21,308 bases of DNA from the NCBI GenBank assembly GCA_004298605.1, contig SCPW01000335.1, positions 1-21,308 on the forward strand. The letters are read 5' to 3'. A program made the translations under genes and the position numbers. The notes beneath the pieces were generated by a model. The model was not told where the DNA came from and did not search any database. It saw nothing but the letters and a program-made list of their open reading frames with translations. Shown here piece after piece: positions 1 to 8,912 of this stretch; the first letter of the stretch is position 1; every line of letters begins with the position of its first letter. The stretch is from Gallionella sp. (GTDB lineage: Bacteria > Pseudomonadota > Gammaproteobacteria > Burkholderiales > Gallionellaceae).

Positions 1-686
1 GCAATGCCCGGCGTAGCGATCTGATAATCGATACGCCAACCGACATCCTTGGCCCACGCCTGGCCGCGATTTGACCACCAGGTGTAGGCTTCCAGTTCCG
101 GGTGTACGCGGCGGAACACATCGACGAAGCCGGCCTCATCGAATAACCCGGTAAGCCAGGCACGCTCCTCCGGCAAAAAACCGGAATTCTTTTTGTTGCC
201 GCGCCAGTTTTTCAGGTCGATTTCCCGGTGTGCAATATTCCAGTCGCCGCATACCACCACCTCGCGCCCGCTGGCACGTAGCTCACGCAAATGCGGTAAG
301 AAAGCGGCCATGAAGCTGAATTTCACCGCTTGCCTTTCCTCACCGCTGGAGCCTGACGGCAGATACAGCGACACCGCGCTGAAGCCGGCAAAGTCCGCGC
401 ACAGATAGCGCCCCTCGGCATCAAACTCGGCAATACCCAAGCCTGCGACAATTTGTTGCGGGCGCTCGCGGCAATAGATGCCCACGCCGCTGTAGCCTTT
501 CTTTTCCGCATAATGAAAATAGCCGTGATAACCGTGCGGCGCAAGCATGTGCCCGGTCATGTCCGCCGCCTGCGCCTTGAGTTCCTGCAAGCAAACAATA
601 TCGGCGTCCTGCCGCGCGAGCCATTCATAAAAGCCTTTGCCGGCGGCAGAGCGGATACCGTTCAAATTAACCGTAATGATGCGCAT
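1..686 (-). CDS. xth: Exodeoxyribonuclease III, 3' end cut off by the window
   Basis: Minus-strand reading frame open from an ATG at 686 to the window edge (228 complete codons; the family is usually about 255-270 residues, so only the last few dozen are missing). The protein begins MRIITVNLNGIRSAAGKGF and carries the endonuclease/exonuclease/phosphatase fold landmarks: Asn8, the metal-binding Glu35 in CLQE, the YLPSGS strand near 108-113, and GDWNIAHREIDLKNW at 147-161, which holds the catalytic Asp148 and Asn150 pair. The final SDH motif lies outside the window. The family is an AP endonuclease and 3'-5' exonuclease of base-excision repair. It is divergent from pyrE across 68 bp. A Trp stands where many homologues have Phe in GDFN, a conservative change. 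Confidence 0.95.
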   Translation of the reverse strand, partial: MRIITVNLNGIRSAAGKGFYEWLARQDADIVCLQELKAQAADMTGHMLAPHGYHGYFHYAEKKGYSGVGIYCRERPQQIVAGLGIAEFDAEGRYLCADFAGFSAVSLYLPSGSSGEERQAVKFSFMAAFLPHLRELRASGREVVVCGDWNIAHREIDLKNWRGNKKNSGFLPEERAWLTGLFDEAGFVDVFRRVHPELEAYTWWSNRGQAWAKDVGWRIDYQIATPGI

Positions 687-711
687 GAAAACTCCCGGCA
701 AGTATAGGCGC

Positions 712-725
712 GCCATTATAATGGC
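712..725. promoter_or_regulatory. Palindromic -10 region between xth and pyrE
   Basis: GCCATTATAATGGC is a perfect 14-bp palindrome in the 68-bp gap between divergent genes. It contains a consensus -10 hexamer TATAAT (717-722) 32 bp before the pyrE ATG, and by symmetry the other strand reads the same. No convincing -35 hexamer stands 17 bp upstream on the plus strand. pyrE has no clear Shine-Dalgarno sequence, so a short leader from this -10 is plausible. Assignment as promoter is inference. Confidence 0.45.
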
Positions 726-754
726 AGCCATCCCTGCAACCGGCCACGATTATC

Positions 755-1402
755 ATGCTCAACTTCAAACAAGATTTCATCCGCTTTGCCGTGCAGCAAA
801 AAGTATTGTGCTTCGGCGAATTTCAAACCAAGGCCGGTCGCTTGTCGCCGTATTTTTTTAACGCCGGATTGTTTGATGACGGCGCGTCGCTGAGAAACCT
901 GTCGCAGTTTTATGCGCAGGCAATCCTGGCTTCCGGTTTGTCTTTCGACATGCTGTTCGGCCCCGCCTACAAAGGCATCCCGCTGGCTGCGGGAACCGCG
1001 ATTGCGCTGGTGGAACAAGGGCGTAACGTGCCGTATTGCTACAACCGCAAGGAAGCCAAAGACCACGGCGAGGGCGGCACGATGGTGGGCGCGAAACCGC
1101 AAGGCAGGGTGCTGATCGTCGACGATGTCATTTCTGCCGGAACCTCGGTGCGCGAATCCGTCGATCTGATTTGCGCAGTCGGCGCCGAGCCCTGCGGGGT
1201 GGTCATCGCGCTGGATCGCATGGAGCGCGGTCAGGGCGCGCTATCCGCCGTGCAGGAAGTGCGGCGCAACTATGCCATTCCGGTGGTGTCTATCGCCACG
1301 CTGGACGACCTGCTCGCCTATTTGCAGGGCGAGGCCGGGATGATGCAGAATCTGCACGCCGCACAACTGTACCGCGACAAATATGGGGTAAAAAATGAAT
1401 AA
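755..1402 (+). CDS. pyrE: Orotate phosphoribosyltransferase
   Basis: 215 residues, the normal length for bacterial PyrE. It transfers the phosphoribosyl group of PRPP to orotate to make orotidine 5'-phosphate in cytosolic de novo pyrimidine synthesis. The N-terminal [16 protein letters not shown] region is typical of the orotate-binding part. The flexible catalytic loop [12 protein letters not shown] lies near 97-108, and the PRPP-binding signature [14 protein letters not shown] lies at 118-131 with the paired Asp residues. The ATG at 755 is the only start that keeps the conserved N-terminus. No strong ribosome-binding site precedes it. The stop overlaps the start of the next gene by 8 bases, which suggests co-transcription with the DUF4124 gene. 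Confidence 0.97.
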   Translation: MLNFKQDFIRFAVQQKVLCFGEFQTKAGRLSPYFFNAGLFDDGASLRNLSQFYAQAILASGLSFDMLFGPAYKGIPLAAGTAIALVEQGRNVPYCYNRKEAKDHGEGGTMVGAKPQGRVLIVDDVISAGTSVRESVDLICAVGAEPCGVVIALDRMERGQGALSAVQEVRRNYAIPVVSIATLDDLLAYLQGEAGMMQNLHAAQLYRDKYGVKNE

Positions 1403-2003
1403 ATCAAAATTGCTTGTTGCGCTCATCGCCGGCATGGCCTTCAGCCTGCCCGCAGCGGCAAAGATGTACAAGTGGGTAGATGACAAGGGCATCACGCACT
1501 ACGGCGAGACCATTCCGCCGGAATTTGCCAACAAAGGCCGTGCCGAGCTGAGCAAGGATGGGCGCGTGGTAAAGAAAGAAGGCGCTCTCACACCGGAAGA
1601 ACGTCGCGCCAAAGAACAGGCTGATGCCAGAAAGCACGACAGCGAAGAGGCCACACTGGAACAGAAACGCCGCGACAATGCGCTGATCAACACTTACAGC
1701 AACGTGAAAGAAATCGACCTGGCGCGCAGCCGCAACCTGCAGCAGTTGGACGCACGCATCAACAGCGTCAACTCCCAAGTCAAGATGGCCAGCGACAACC
1801 TGCTCGGGTTGCAGAATGAATCCGACGGCTTCACCAAGGCAGGCAAAAAAATCCCGGCCTCCTTGCAGGAGGACTTGCAGGAATCGCGGGCGCGGTTAGC
1901 CAAGCTGCAGCAGGATCTTGAAAAATCCAGGGCGGAAAAGGCGGCAGTGGAAGCACGTTACGATGCCGACAAGGTGCGTTACAGGGAACTGACCGGGAAA
2001 TAG
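1395..2003 (+). CDS. Secreted DUF4124 domain protein with coiled coil
   Basis: 202 residues. Residues 1-22 form a signal peptide (lysine-containing start, hydrophobic core [17 protein letters not shown] before the likely cleavage), so the protein is probably periplasmic. Residues 24-45, [19 protein letters not shown], match the DUF4124 pattern (aromatic-KWVD-G-ITHY-P). From about residue 65 to the end the chain is charged and rich in Glu, Lys, Arg, Gln and Leu, with the look of a long coiled coil. The start overlaps the pyrE stop, with GGGGT as a possible ribosome-binding site inside pyrE. The function is unknown; proteins of this type are common in beta- and gammaproteobacteria. It ends about 70 bp before a convergent terminator. 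Confidence 0.85.
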   Translation: MNKSKLLVALIAGMAFSLPAAAKMYKWVDDKGITHYGETIPPEFANKGRAELSKDGRVVKKEGALTPEERRAKEQADARKHDSEEATLEQKRRDNALINTYSNVKEIDLARSRNLQQLDARINSVNSQVKMASDNLLGLQNESDGFTKAGKKIPASLQEDLQESRARLAKLQQDLEKSRAEKAAVEARYDADKVRYRELTGK

Positions 2004-2067
2004 CTGCGGCATTTTCAATCCGCAATAACAACGCGAGTTGGAATGGGTGTTCCAAAAGTTGGCAGGC

Positions 2068-2108
2068 AAAAAACTTCGGCCCCGCTGGTATAAACAGCGG
2101 GGCCGAAG
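2068..2108 (-). terminator. Rho-independent terminator of the nar operon
   Basis: A perfect 14-bp GC-rich stem (CTTCGGCCCCGCTG at 2074-2087 pairing with 2095-2108) with a 7-nt loop. On the minus strand it is followed directly by six T (A run at 2068-2073). It lies 29 bp past the narI stop, so it ends the narI transcript. On the plus strand no T tract follows, so termination of the DUF4124 transcript here would be weaker. Confidence 0.93.
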
Positions 2109-2136
2109 CATATCCTCACATCAGATCAGCGACCGA

Positions 2137-2844
2137 TCAGGTTTGACGATACCGTTTGCTGCGCACGATCTGGTAAGAGCGTGCCAGATAACCGATCGGT
2201 GCGCTCCAGATATGCACCAGACGGGTGAACGGGAATATCAGGAACACTGTCATGCCGGCCAGCACGTGCAACTTGAAGATCGTGTCGACACCTTCAAGAT
2301 ACGCGGGTTGCGGGTACAGATAGACAATGCTCTGTATCCATTCAGCCATGGCCGTCACCACGCGCGGATCACCGTGACCGGCATGTCCTATGGACACCGG
2401 AATAGTGAACAGACCAAGAATCAGCGTAATCATCACCCAGGTCAGAACGAATTTGTCGGAGCCACGACCGGTAATGGAGATACGTGCATTGGTAAAGCGG
2501 CGCAGCCACAAAATGATGCCGCCCACCAAAGCTGTAAGGCCAAAAATCGTACCCGCAGTGATAGCGACCCACTGGTGCCCCATATCCGACATCAGCATCT
2601 GAAACACGGCGTGTGGCGTCAACAAACCGACAAAATGGCCACCGAAGATGGCGAGCACGCCGACGTGGAACAGGTTGCTTGCCAGGCGCATGTTGGCCTT
2701 CGAAAGCAGTTGGGTCGAGTCGCTCTTCCACCCGTATTGCTCGCGGTCAAAGCGCAGCCAACTTCCGATTATAAATACGCTCAGGCAGACGTACGGGTAT
2801 ACGCCGAAGAGTATGTTGTGAAGGCTAAAAACATTATCATGCAT
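2137..2844 (-). CDS. narI: Respiratory nitrate reductase, gamma (cytochrome b) subunit
   Basis: 235 residues, slightly longer than E. coli NarI. It is the membrane anchor that oxidises quinol and passes electrons through two b hemes to NarH. Five hydrophobic segments are visible. The four heme ligands expected from E. coli NarI are all present: His60 in LFHVG, His70 in GGHFVG, His193 in KLHVL and His211 in LVHIWSAP. The C-terminal segment RLVHIWSAPIGYLARSYQIVR is typical. AAGGAG lies 8-9 bases before the ATG at 2844. It is the last gene of the operon, 16 bp after narJ, and is followed by a strong terminator. Confidence 0.97.
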   Translation of the reverse strand: MHDNVFSLHNILFGVYPYVCLSVFIIGSWLRFDREQYGWKSDSTQLLSKANMRLASNLFHVGVLAIFGGHFVGLLTPHAVFQMLMSDMGHQWVAITAGTIFGLTALVGGIILWLRRFTNARISITGRGSDKFVLTWVMITLILGLFTIPVSIGHAGHGDPRVVTAMAEWIQSIVYLYPQPAYLEGVDTIFKLHVLAGMTVFLIFPFTRLVHIWSAPIGYLARSYQIVRSKRYRQT

Positions 2845-2860
2845 TTCGTTCTCCTTAAGT

Positions 2861-3385
2861 TTAAGCAGCCAGACGAGTCAGTGTGGCGCGACTCTCGACA
2901 ATGGAAAGGGGTGCCGCGTAAGGGCTACTGGCCTTGGTCAGATTATCGGCCAATGTCCCCAGCACCTTTTTAACGTCGGACAAAAACACCATCGCCTCGT
3001 TACCATCCATATGTGCGGCAAATTCCAAGATCAACGGCAGGTAGTCAGGCAACTCGTTGGTCGACAACTCCACGCCGTATTCCTTGTACATCTCGCTCAG
3101 ATCGATCAGTGCCGGACCACGGTTTCTGTCACTTTCATCACCGAACAGGTGGTGCGTCAGGTGCAGGCTGTGCTCCGGGGTACTGTCAAAAGTCTTGACA
3201 TAGTCCACCTGCAAATCGGTCAGCGATTTACTTGTCAGATAGTCGATAAATTTCTGCAAAGCCACTCTTTCATTCGCATCAATTTCCGAGTTTTTATCAA
3301 GTATCGCGCGGACTTCCGGCAGGTGGTCGAGCAGATCCTGATCGGGGTACTCCAGCAGCACGGATAGCAATTTATAAATTTGCAT
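2861..3385 (-). CDS. narJ: Nitrate reductase assembly chaperone
   Basis: 174 residues from the ATG at 3385. A longer in-frame start at 3424 would overlap narH and lacks a ribosome-binding site, whereas the chosen start has AAGGGG just upstream, overlapping the narH stop. NarJ is a cytosolic chaperone that helps insert the Mo cofactor and iron-sulfur centres into NarGH and is not part of the final enzyme. Family hallmarks are YVKTFD (about 62-67), SLHLTHHLFGDESDRNRGPALIDL and the ELPDYLPLILEF helix. It is shorter than E. coli NarJ (about 236 residues), lacking much of the variable C-terminal tail, but the core is intact. Confidence 0.94.
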   Translation of the reverse strand: MQIYKLLSVLLEYPDQDLLDHLPEVRAILDKNSEIDANERVALQKFIDYLTSKSLTDLQVDYVKTFDSTPEHSLHLTHHLFGDESDRNRGPALIDLSEMYKEYGVELSTNELPDYLPLILEFAAHMDGNEAMVFLSDVKKVLGTLADNLTKASSPYAAPLSIVESRATLTRLAA

Positions 3386-3395
3386 ATTTTTCCCC

Positions 3396-4943
3396 TTAGC
3401 GGTCGCCAGCGAACGTCGGCTCACTCCTGGGTTCCATGGATTCTTTGCGGCGTCGCGGGAACAGCGTGATCTTGCTGATGCCGACCGAAGAATCGTTGCC
3501 GAAGGTAAAGCCGTTCTGACCCTGGAAGCCGTGCGGGTCTTCCAAACGCTCTTCCTCGTGTCCGGTTGGAATAACGAAGCGGTCTTCGTAGTTGGCGATG
3601 GCCAGGTAGCGGTACATGTCCTGCGCCATCTCCTCGGTCATGCCCGCAGCCTTGATAGCGGTGGTATTGACTACGCCCTCCACGCGCTTCATGCGCTGGT
3701 AGCTGCGCATTGCGATAAGGCGGTTCAACGCGTTCACGATCGGCGCTTCCTTGCCCGCTGTGAGCAGGTTGGCGAGATACTGAACCGGCAGGCGCATCGA
3801 GCCAGACAGCGGGATCACACCATCCGGGCCGGTTGGCAGCTTGCCCTGATCGAGCTGGGATTGCACCGGAGACAGCGGCGGCACATACCACACCATCGGC
3901 AGCGTGCGGAATTCCGGGTGGAGCGGGAAAGCTATCTTCCAGTCAATCGCCATTTTGTAGATGGGCGATTTTTGCGCGGCGATAATGGTGTCTTTGTTGA
4001 TCCCTTCGCGCTGTGCTGCCGCAATCACTTCCGGATCGTTCGGATTCAGGAAAATCTTGCATTGCGCTTCATACAGATCCTGATCGTTTTTGGTGCTGGC
4101 CATCTCCTCGATCCTGTCGGCGTCATAGAGCATGATGCCGTTGTAGCGGATACGGCCAACGCAGGATTCCGAACATATTGTCGGCATGCCGGACTCGACG
4201 CGCGGATAGCAGGCGATACACTTTTCCGCCTTGCCGGATTCCCAGTTGTAGAACACCTTTTTGTACGGGCAGGAACTCATGCAGAAACGCCAGCCGCGAC
4301 ATTTGTCCTGATCGACCAGCACGATACCGTCTTCTTCCCGCTTGTAGATAGAGCCGGACGGGCAGGCGGCCACGCAGGCCGGGTTCAGGCAGTGGTTGCA
4401 GATACGCGGCAAATACGTGTGGAACGTGTTTTCAAATTGTCCGTACATCTCTTTCTGGATGTTATGCATGTTCGAGTCGACGCTACGGTCAACCCATGGG
4501 CCCGCCATGATGTCTTCCCAGTTCGGCCCCCACTTGATTTTCTCCATGGGTTGCCCCGTGACCTGCGAAACCGGGCGGGCGGTAGGTGTTGCCTCGGACA
4601 GCGGCGCACTGATCAGGTGCGCGTAGTTGTAGGTAAACGGGTCGTAATAATCGTCGATTTCTGGCAAGTCGGGGTTGGCGAAAATATTCAACAACTTCGA
4701 CGCGCGCCCGCCAGACTTCAGTTCCAGCTTGCCGTCGACCAGCGTCCAACCGCCCTTCCACTTTTCCTGGTTTTCCCAGTTCTTCGGGTAACCGATGCCG
4801 GGCTTGGATTCGACGTTGTTAAACCAGACATATTCCACGCCCTTGCGGTTAGTCCATGTGTTTTTACACGTCACTGAACAGGTGTGGCAACCGATACATT
4901 TGTCCAGATTGAAGACGAATGCGAATTGTGCACGTACTTTCAT
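3396..4943 (-). CDS. narH: Respiratory nitrate reductase, beta (iron-sulfur) subunit
   Basis: 515 residues, the usual length. It is the electron-transfer subunit between NarI and NarG on the cytoplasmic face. Four cysteine groups are visible: C16-x2-C19-x2-C22-x3-C26; C182-x2-C185-x4-C190-x3-C194; C215-x2-W218-x2-C221-x3-C225, where Trp replaces one Cys exactly as in NarH that carries a [3Fe-4S] cluster (CRGWRFCMSSCPYKK); and C242-x2-C245 with C257-x3-C261. The ATG at 4943 has AGGAGA in front. It lies 35 bp behind narG and 11 bp before the narJ start. No twin-arginine leader is present, consistent with a cytoplasmic enzyme. Confidence 0.98.
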   Translation of the reverse strand: MKVRAQFAFVFNLDKCIGCHTCSVTCKNTWTNRKGVEYVWFNNVESKPGIGYPKNWENQEKWKGGWTLVDGKLELKSGGRASKLLNIFANPDLPEIDDYYDPFTYNYAHLISAPLSEATPTARPVSQVTGQPMEKIKWGPNWEDIMAGPWVDRSVDSNMHNIQKEMYGQFENTFHTYLPRICNHCLNPACVAACPSGSIYKREEDGIVLVDQDKCRGWRFCMSSCPYKKVFYNWESGKAEKCIACYPRVESGMPTICSESCVGRIRYNGIMLYDADRIEEMASTKNDQDLYEAQCKIFLNPNDPEVIAAAQREGINKDTIIAAQKSPIYKMAIDWKIAFPLHPEFRTLPMVWYVPPLSPVQSQLDQGKLPTGPDGVIPLSGSMRLPVQYLANLLTAGKEAPIVNALNRLIAMRSYQRMKRVEGVVNTTAIKAAGMTEEMAQDMYRYLAIANYEDRFVIPTGHEEERLEDPHGFQGQNGFTFGNDSSVGISKITLFPRRRKESMEPRSEPTFAGDR

Positions 4944-4978
4944 AAGTTTCTCCTAATTTATCCTAATTCACGCGACGA

Positions 4979-7900
4979 TCAACGCTTGCCGATTCCAACC
5001 GGGTTGCGTTGAGCTTCCCGTTCCGGTGTAAGCGGCGCCTCCAGCCAGTTGATATCCTGATCCTCAACTTTATGCATGATTATTTCGGTATCGCGGTTAC
5101 ATCCCACCGTGCCGTAGTAATTGAAGCTATAGGCCAATTGCACGTAACCACCGACCATGTTGGTTGGCTTGATGATAACGCGGGTCGTCGCATTGTGTGT
5201 ACCGCCGCGTTTGTTGGTAGTAACCGACCCGGGGTTATTCATGTGCATTTCCTGGGAATGATGCATCACCGACGTGCCACGCGGAATACGCTGCGAAAGC
5301 ACCACACGGCACATGGAGGTACCGTTGCTGTTGACCAGTTCCACCCAATCGTTGTCCTTGAGCCCGATCTGCTGGGCGTCAATTTCGGAAACCCAGATAT
5401 GCGGTCCGCCGCGGAACAGCGTCAGCATGCGCAACGTATCCTGATAGCTCGAGTGGATGCCCCACTTGCCATGCGGCGTGAGCATCCTGAGCTTGAGGTG
5501 CGGCTTCTTCAGCACCTGCGCAGGCACGTTCTTGAACGACTTCATATCCTGCGGCGGACGGAAAGCACAGAAAGTCTCGCCGAAGTCCTGGAACCACTCG
5601 TGATCCTGGTAAAAATGGGCACGACCGGTCAGGGTGCGGAACGGGATATGCTCGTGAATGTTGGTGTAGCACGAGGTGTAGGACACATGCTCGGATTCGA
5701 TGCCGGACCAGGTTGGTGCGGTAATGATCTTGCGCGGTTGAGCCTGGATATCGCGGAAGGTGATCTTGTCTTCCTCGCGTGCGGCATACAGATGATGGTG
5801 GCTGATGCCGGTTTTCTTGGACAATGCGCTCCACGATTTGTGCGCCACCTGGCCGCAGGTTTCCGGCGCCATGCGCATGATCGCATCGCACACATAGATA
5901 TCTTCCTCCAAGGATGGCATACCAAAGGAAACGCCGGGTACTTTCACCGTGTAATTGCACAGTTTAAGTTCTTCGTATTCCGCTTCGGTGTTCCAGTCGA
6001 GCCCCTTGACGTTGTTGCCGATTTTGACCATCAACGGGCCGAGCCCGATGTATTTGTTATAGGTGCTGCCGTAGTCGCGTTCCACCACCTTCAGCAGCGC
6101 CGTGGTTTTGCCCGGAATCGGCTCGCATTCGCCCTTGTGCCAATCTTTTACCTGACCGAACGGCTGCGCCAGTTCGAACGGCGAATCGTGTTGCATCGGG
6201 AAGGCGACGAGATCCTTGCGCTTGCCGAGATGTTTCTCGGCCAGACCCGAGAATACCCTGGCGAGCTCTTTGAAAATCTGCCAGTCAGACTTGGATTCCC
6301 AGCCCGGCGATACGGCCTCCGACAACGGGTGAATAAAGGGGTGCATATCGGTGGTATTGAGGTCGTTCTTCTCGTACCAGGTAGCGGTCGGCAGAACGAT
6401 GTCGGCATGCGCACCGGTGGAATTGAGGCGGAAGTTGATATCCACAAACAGATCCAGCTTGCCTGCGGGCCCCTCATCACGCCAGTTGATCAACTTGTTG
6501 TGATTTCCGTCTCCCCCCTCCTGCAACACGCTGTTTTGCGCGCCCAGCAGATGCTTCAGGAAGTACTGCTGCCCCTTGCCCGAAGTGCCGATCAAGTTGC
6601 CGCGCCACACGAATATATTGCGTGGCCAGTTATGCTCGGCATCCGGGTCGGCAAAAGATATATCCATCTCTCCTGACTTGAGCTTTGCTGTGGCATATTT
6701 GGCGATGCTGGCCTCGTCGGTTGCGCCGGCTTTCATGGCTTCGTCCACCAGATCGAGCGGGTTGGTGTTCCATTGCGGGAAGCCCGGCAACCAACCCATG
6801 CGAACCGCTGCGACGTTATAGTCGGCCAGCGAGTAGCCCTTGTTTTTATTTTTTCCGGCAGGCGACATGATTTCGTCAGCCGTGACGGTTTCGTAACGCC
6901 ACTGGTCGGTATGGAAGTACCAATAGGAAGTGGAGTTCATCTGGCGCGGCGGACGCTGCCAGTCAAGCGCGAAAGCAATCGGCGCCCAGCCGGCCTGGGG
7001 ACGCAGTTTTTCCTGCCCCACATAGTGCGCCCAGCCGCCGCCCGATTGGCCGACGCAGCCGCAAATATGCAGCAGGTTCATGACGCCCCGGTACGTCATG
7101 TCGTTGTGGTACCAGTGGTTAATTGCCGCGCCCATGATTACCATGGATTTGCCGTGGGTTTGCGAAGCATTCATGGCAAATTCGCGACCGGTGCGTTCGA
7201 TGTCCATCGCCTTGATGCCGGTAACCTTGGCCGCCCATGCCGGTGTATAGGCCACTTTGTCATCGTTATAGTCTTTGGCGACATTGGAGCCGCCCAAGCC
7301 ACGGTCAATACCGTATTGCGCAATTTGCATATCGAACACGGAAGTAACCAATACTTCTTCGCCGCTGGCCAGCTTCAGCTTGCGCACCGGCACGTTGCGG
7401 TACAACAAATCATCTTCGCCTGGCGTAAAGTGCGGGAAGCCGACTGAGACCACCGCATCCTTGCTGTTGATACAGGTCAGTTCGGCAAGAATTTCCTGCT
7501 GGTTGGCGGCATTCTTCGGCAGCAGGTTCCATCTGCCCTCTTCACCCCAGCGGAAACCGATAGATCCGTTTGGCGCAACATATGCCTTGGTCTTTTCGTC
7601 ATAAACGATAGTCTTCCATTCCGGGTTATTGGCTTCGCCCAGATTGCCGGTAAAATCGGCGGCATTCAGGCAGCGGTCAGACACATAGCCGTCGCCTTGC
7701 TTGCGCAGGGTTACCTGGATCGGGAAGTCGGTGTACTTGCGGGCGTATTCCTGGAAATACGGATCCTGCTTGTCGATATAAAACTCTTTCAGCGCGACAT
7801 GTCCGAACGCCAGGAAAGCGGCCGTATCACAGCCCGGGTTAACCGGCATCCACAGATCGGCCAGCTTGACGTGCTCGCCATAGTCCGGGCTCATCGCAAT

Positions 7901-8734
7901 GATTTTGGTGCCGTTGTAACGCGCCTCGACGGCGAAATGGGCATCCGGTGTGCGCGTGGTCGGCAGGCTGGAGCCGGTGACGATAATGTAGGTGGAGTTG
8001 TACCAATCGGCAGATTCCGGCACGTCGGTCTGCTCGCCCCAAGTTTGTGGGGAAGCCGCCGGCAGATCGCAGTACCAGTCGTAGAACGAGCCGCAGGCCG
8101 CCCCGATCAGGGACAGATAACGCGCACCGGATGCGTAAGAAATTTGCGACATGGCCGGGATCGGCGAAAAACCGAAAATACGATCCGGACCCCATTTTTT
8201 GATGGTGTAAATATTGGCGGCGGCAATGATTTCGTTAACTTCGTCCCATTTGGTGCGGACAAAACCGCCGAGGCCGCGCACACCAACATATGACAGGCGT
8301 TTTTTCGGGTCAGCCTGGATTGCGGCCCATGCTTCCACGGGATCTTTGCCGCTCTTGCGCTCGGCGCGATACAGGTCGAGCAAACGGCCGCGGATCAGCG
8401 GATGCTTGATCCGGTGCGGGCTGTACAAATACCAGGAGAACGAAGCGCCACGCTGGCAACCACGCGGTTCGTGGTTAGGCAAATCTTCGCGGGTGCGCGG
8501 ATAGTCGGTTTGCTGCATTTCGTATGCAACCAGGCCGTTCTTGACGAATATCTTCCACGAACAACCGCCGGTGCAGTTCACACCGTGCGTTGAGCGGACG
8601 ATCTTGTCGTGCTGCCAACGGTGGCGGTAGGCATCTTCCCACTGGCGGTCTTCGTTGGTGACGATGCCGTGCCCATTGGAAAAAGTATCCTTAATTTTTT
8701 CAAAAAACTTCAATCGATCAAGAAAGTGACTCAT
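4979..8734 (-). CDS. narG: Respiratory nitrate reductase, alpha (catalytic Mo-bisMGD) subunit
   Basis: 1251 residues against about 1247 in E. coli, aligning along the whole length as I recall that protein. It reduces nitrate to nitrite at a molybdenum bis-MGD centre. The FS0 [4Fe-4S] cluster ligands are His50, Cys54, Cys58 and Cys93 (STHGVNCTGGCSW and EPRGCQRGAS). The molybdenum ligand is Asp223 in SFYDWYCDLP. Other cofactor motifs are GEQTDVPESADWYNS, NHWYHND, CGCVGQSGGGWAHYVGQEK, LPTATWYEKNDLNTTDMHPF and FNYYGTVGCNRD. The N-terminus keeps the vestigial non-cleaved leader typical of NarG and has no RR export signal, so it should face the cytoplasm. The ATG at 8734 is preceded by AGGAG. Confidence 0.98.
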   Translation of the reverse strand: MSHFLDRLKFFEKIKDTFSNGHGIVTNEDRQWEDAYRHRWQHDKIVRSTHGVNCTGGCSWKIFVKNGLVAYEMQQTDYPRTREDLPNHEPRGCQRGASFSWYLYSPHRIKHPLIRGRLLDLYRAERKSGKDPVEAWAAIQADPKKRLSYVGVRGLGGFVRTKWDEVNEIIAAANIYTIKKWGPDRIFGFSPIPAMSQISYASGARYLSLIGAACGSFYDWYCDLPAASPQTWGEQTDVPESADWYNSTYIIVTGSSLPTTRTPDAHFAVEARYNGTKIIAMSPDYGEHVKLADLWMPVNPGCDTAAFLAFGHVALKEFYIDKQDPYFQEYARKYTDFPIQVTLRKQGDGYVSDRCLNAADFTGNLGEANNPEWKTIVYDEKTKAYVAPNGSIGFRWGEEGRWNLLPKNAANQQEILAELTCINSKDAVVSVGFPHFTPGEDDLLYRNVPVRKLKLASGEEVLVTSVFDMQIAQYGIDRGLGGSNVAKDYNDDKVAYTPAWAAKVTGIKAMDIERTGREFAMNASQTHGKSMVIMGAAINHWYHNDMTYRGVMNLLHICGCVGQSGGGWAHYVGQEKLRPQAGWAPIAFALDWQRPPRQMNSTSYWYFHTDQWRYETVTADEIMSPAGKNKNKGYSLADYNVAAVRMGWLPGFPQWNTNPLDLVDEAMKAGATDEASIAKYATAKLKSGEMDISFADPDAEHNWPRNIFVWRGNLIGTSGKGQQYFLKHLLGAQNSVLQEGGDGNHNKLINWRDEGPAGKLDLFVDINFRLNSTGAHADIVLPTATWYEKNDLNTTDMHPFIHPLSEAVSPGWESKSDWQIFKELARVFSGLAEKHLGKRKDLVAFPMQHDSPFELAQPFGQVKDWHKGECEPIPGKTTALLKVVERDYGSTYNKYIGLGPLMVKIGNNVKGLDWNTEAEYEELKLCNYTVKVPGVSFGMPSLEEDIYVCDAIMRMAPETCGQVAHKSWSALSKKTGISHHHLYAAREEDKITFRDIQAQPRKIITAPTWSGIESEHVSYTSCYTNIHEHIPFRTLTGRAHFYQDHEWFQDFGETFCAFRPPQDMKSFKNVPAQVLKKPHLKLRMLTPHGKWGIHSSYQDTLRMLTLFRGGPHIWVSEIDAQQIGLKDNDWVELVNSNGTSMCRVVLSQRIPRGTSVMHHSQEMHMNNPGSVTTNKRGGTHNATTRVIIKPTNMVGGYVQLAYSFNYYGTVGCNRDTEIIMHKVEDQDINWLEAPLTPEREAQRNPVGIGKR

Positions 8735-8762
8735 GTTTTTTCTGCTCCTGTGAAAAATTCAT

Positions 8763-8831
8763 TCAATCTTCCCGGCTTGGAGTATTGTTCTCAAACCCGT
8801 CGCCAGACATCATTGCGTGTTGTGCCGCCAT
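8763..8831 (-). CDS. Possible 22-codon leader ORF before narG
   Basis: In the 178-bp gap between narK2 and narG a short ATG-TGA frame encodes 22 residues (starting MAAQHAMMSGDG) and ends 28 bases before the narG ATG. AGGAGGG stands about 12 bases upstream, a good sequence but at the long end of useful spacing. The ATG sits in the loop of a small GCCGC/GCGGC hairpin. The peptide resembles nothing I know and may be chance. The rest of this gap shows no clear promoter or terminator. Confidence 0.2.
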   Translation of the reverse strand: MAAQHAMMSGDGFENNTPSRED

Positions 8832-8912
8832 GCGGCCAACCGCCCTCCTGCATTAAAGCCACTACACGGGTTGCGCAGCAATGTGACAAACCGCCCTACA
8901 CCTACATATCCC

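Noticed and set aside
3531..4877. A 448-codon plus-strand open frame opposite narH
   Set aside because: It is antisense to a gene with full family motifs, its product has no recognisable domain and is rich in Arg, His and Val, as expected from the complement of a codon-biased GC-rich gene.
5009..6676. A 555-codon plus-strand open frame opposite narG
   Set aside because: Same reason: antisense shadow of a well-conserved catalytic subunit, with no domain or ribosome-binding site of its own.
4979..8734. NarG as a nitrite oxidoreductase (NxrA) of a nitrite oxidiser
   Set aside because: Full-length match to canonical cytoplasmic NarG including the N-terminal region, with narJ, narI and NarXL neighbours. 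Periplasmic NxrA types have an export signal, which is absent, and no other nitrification gene is present.
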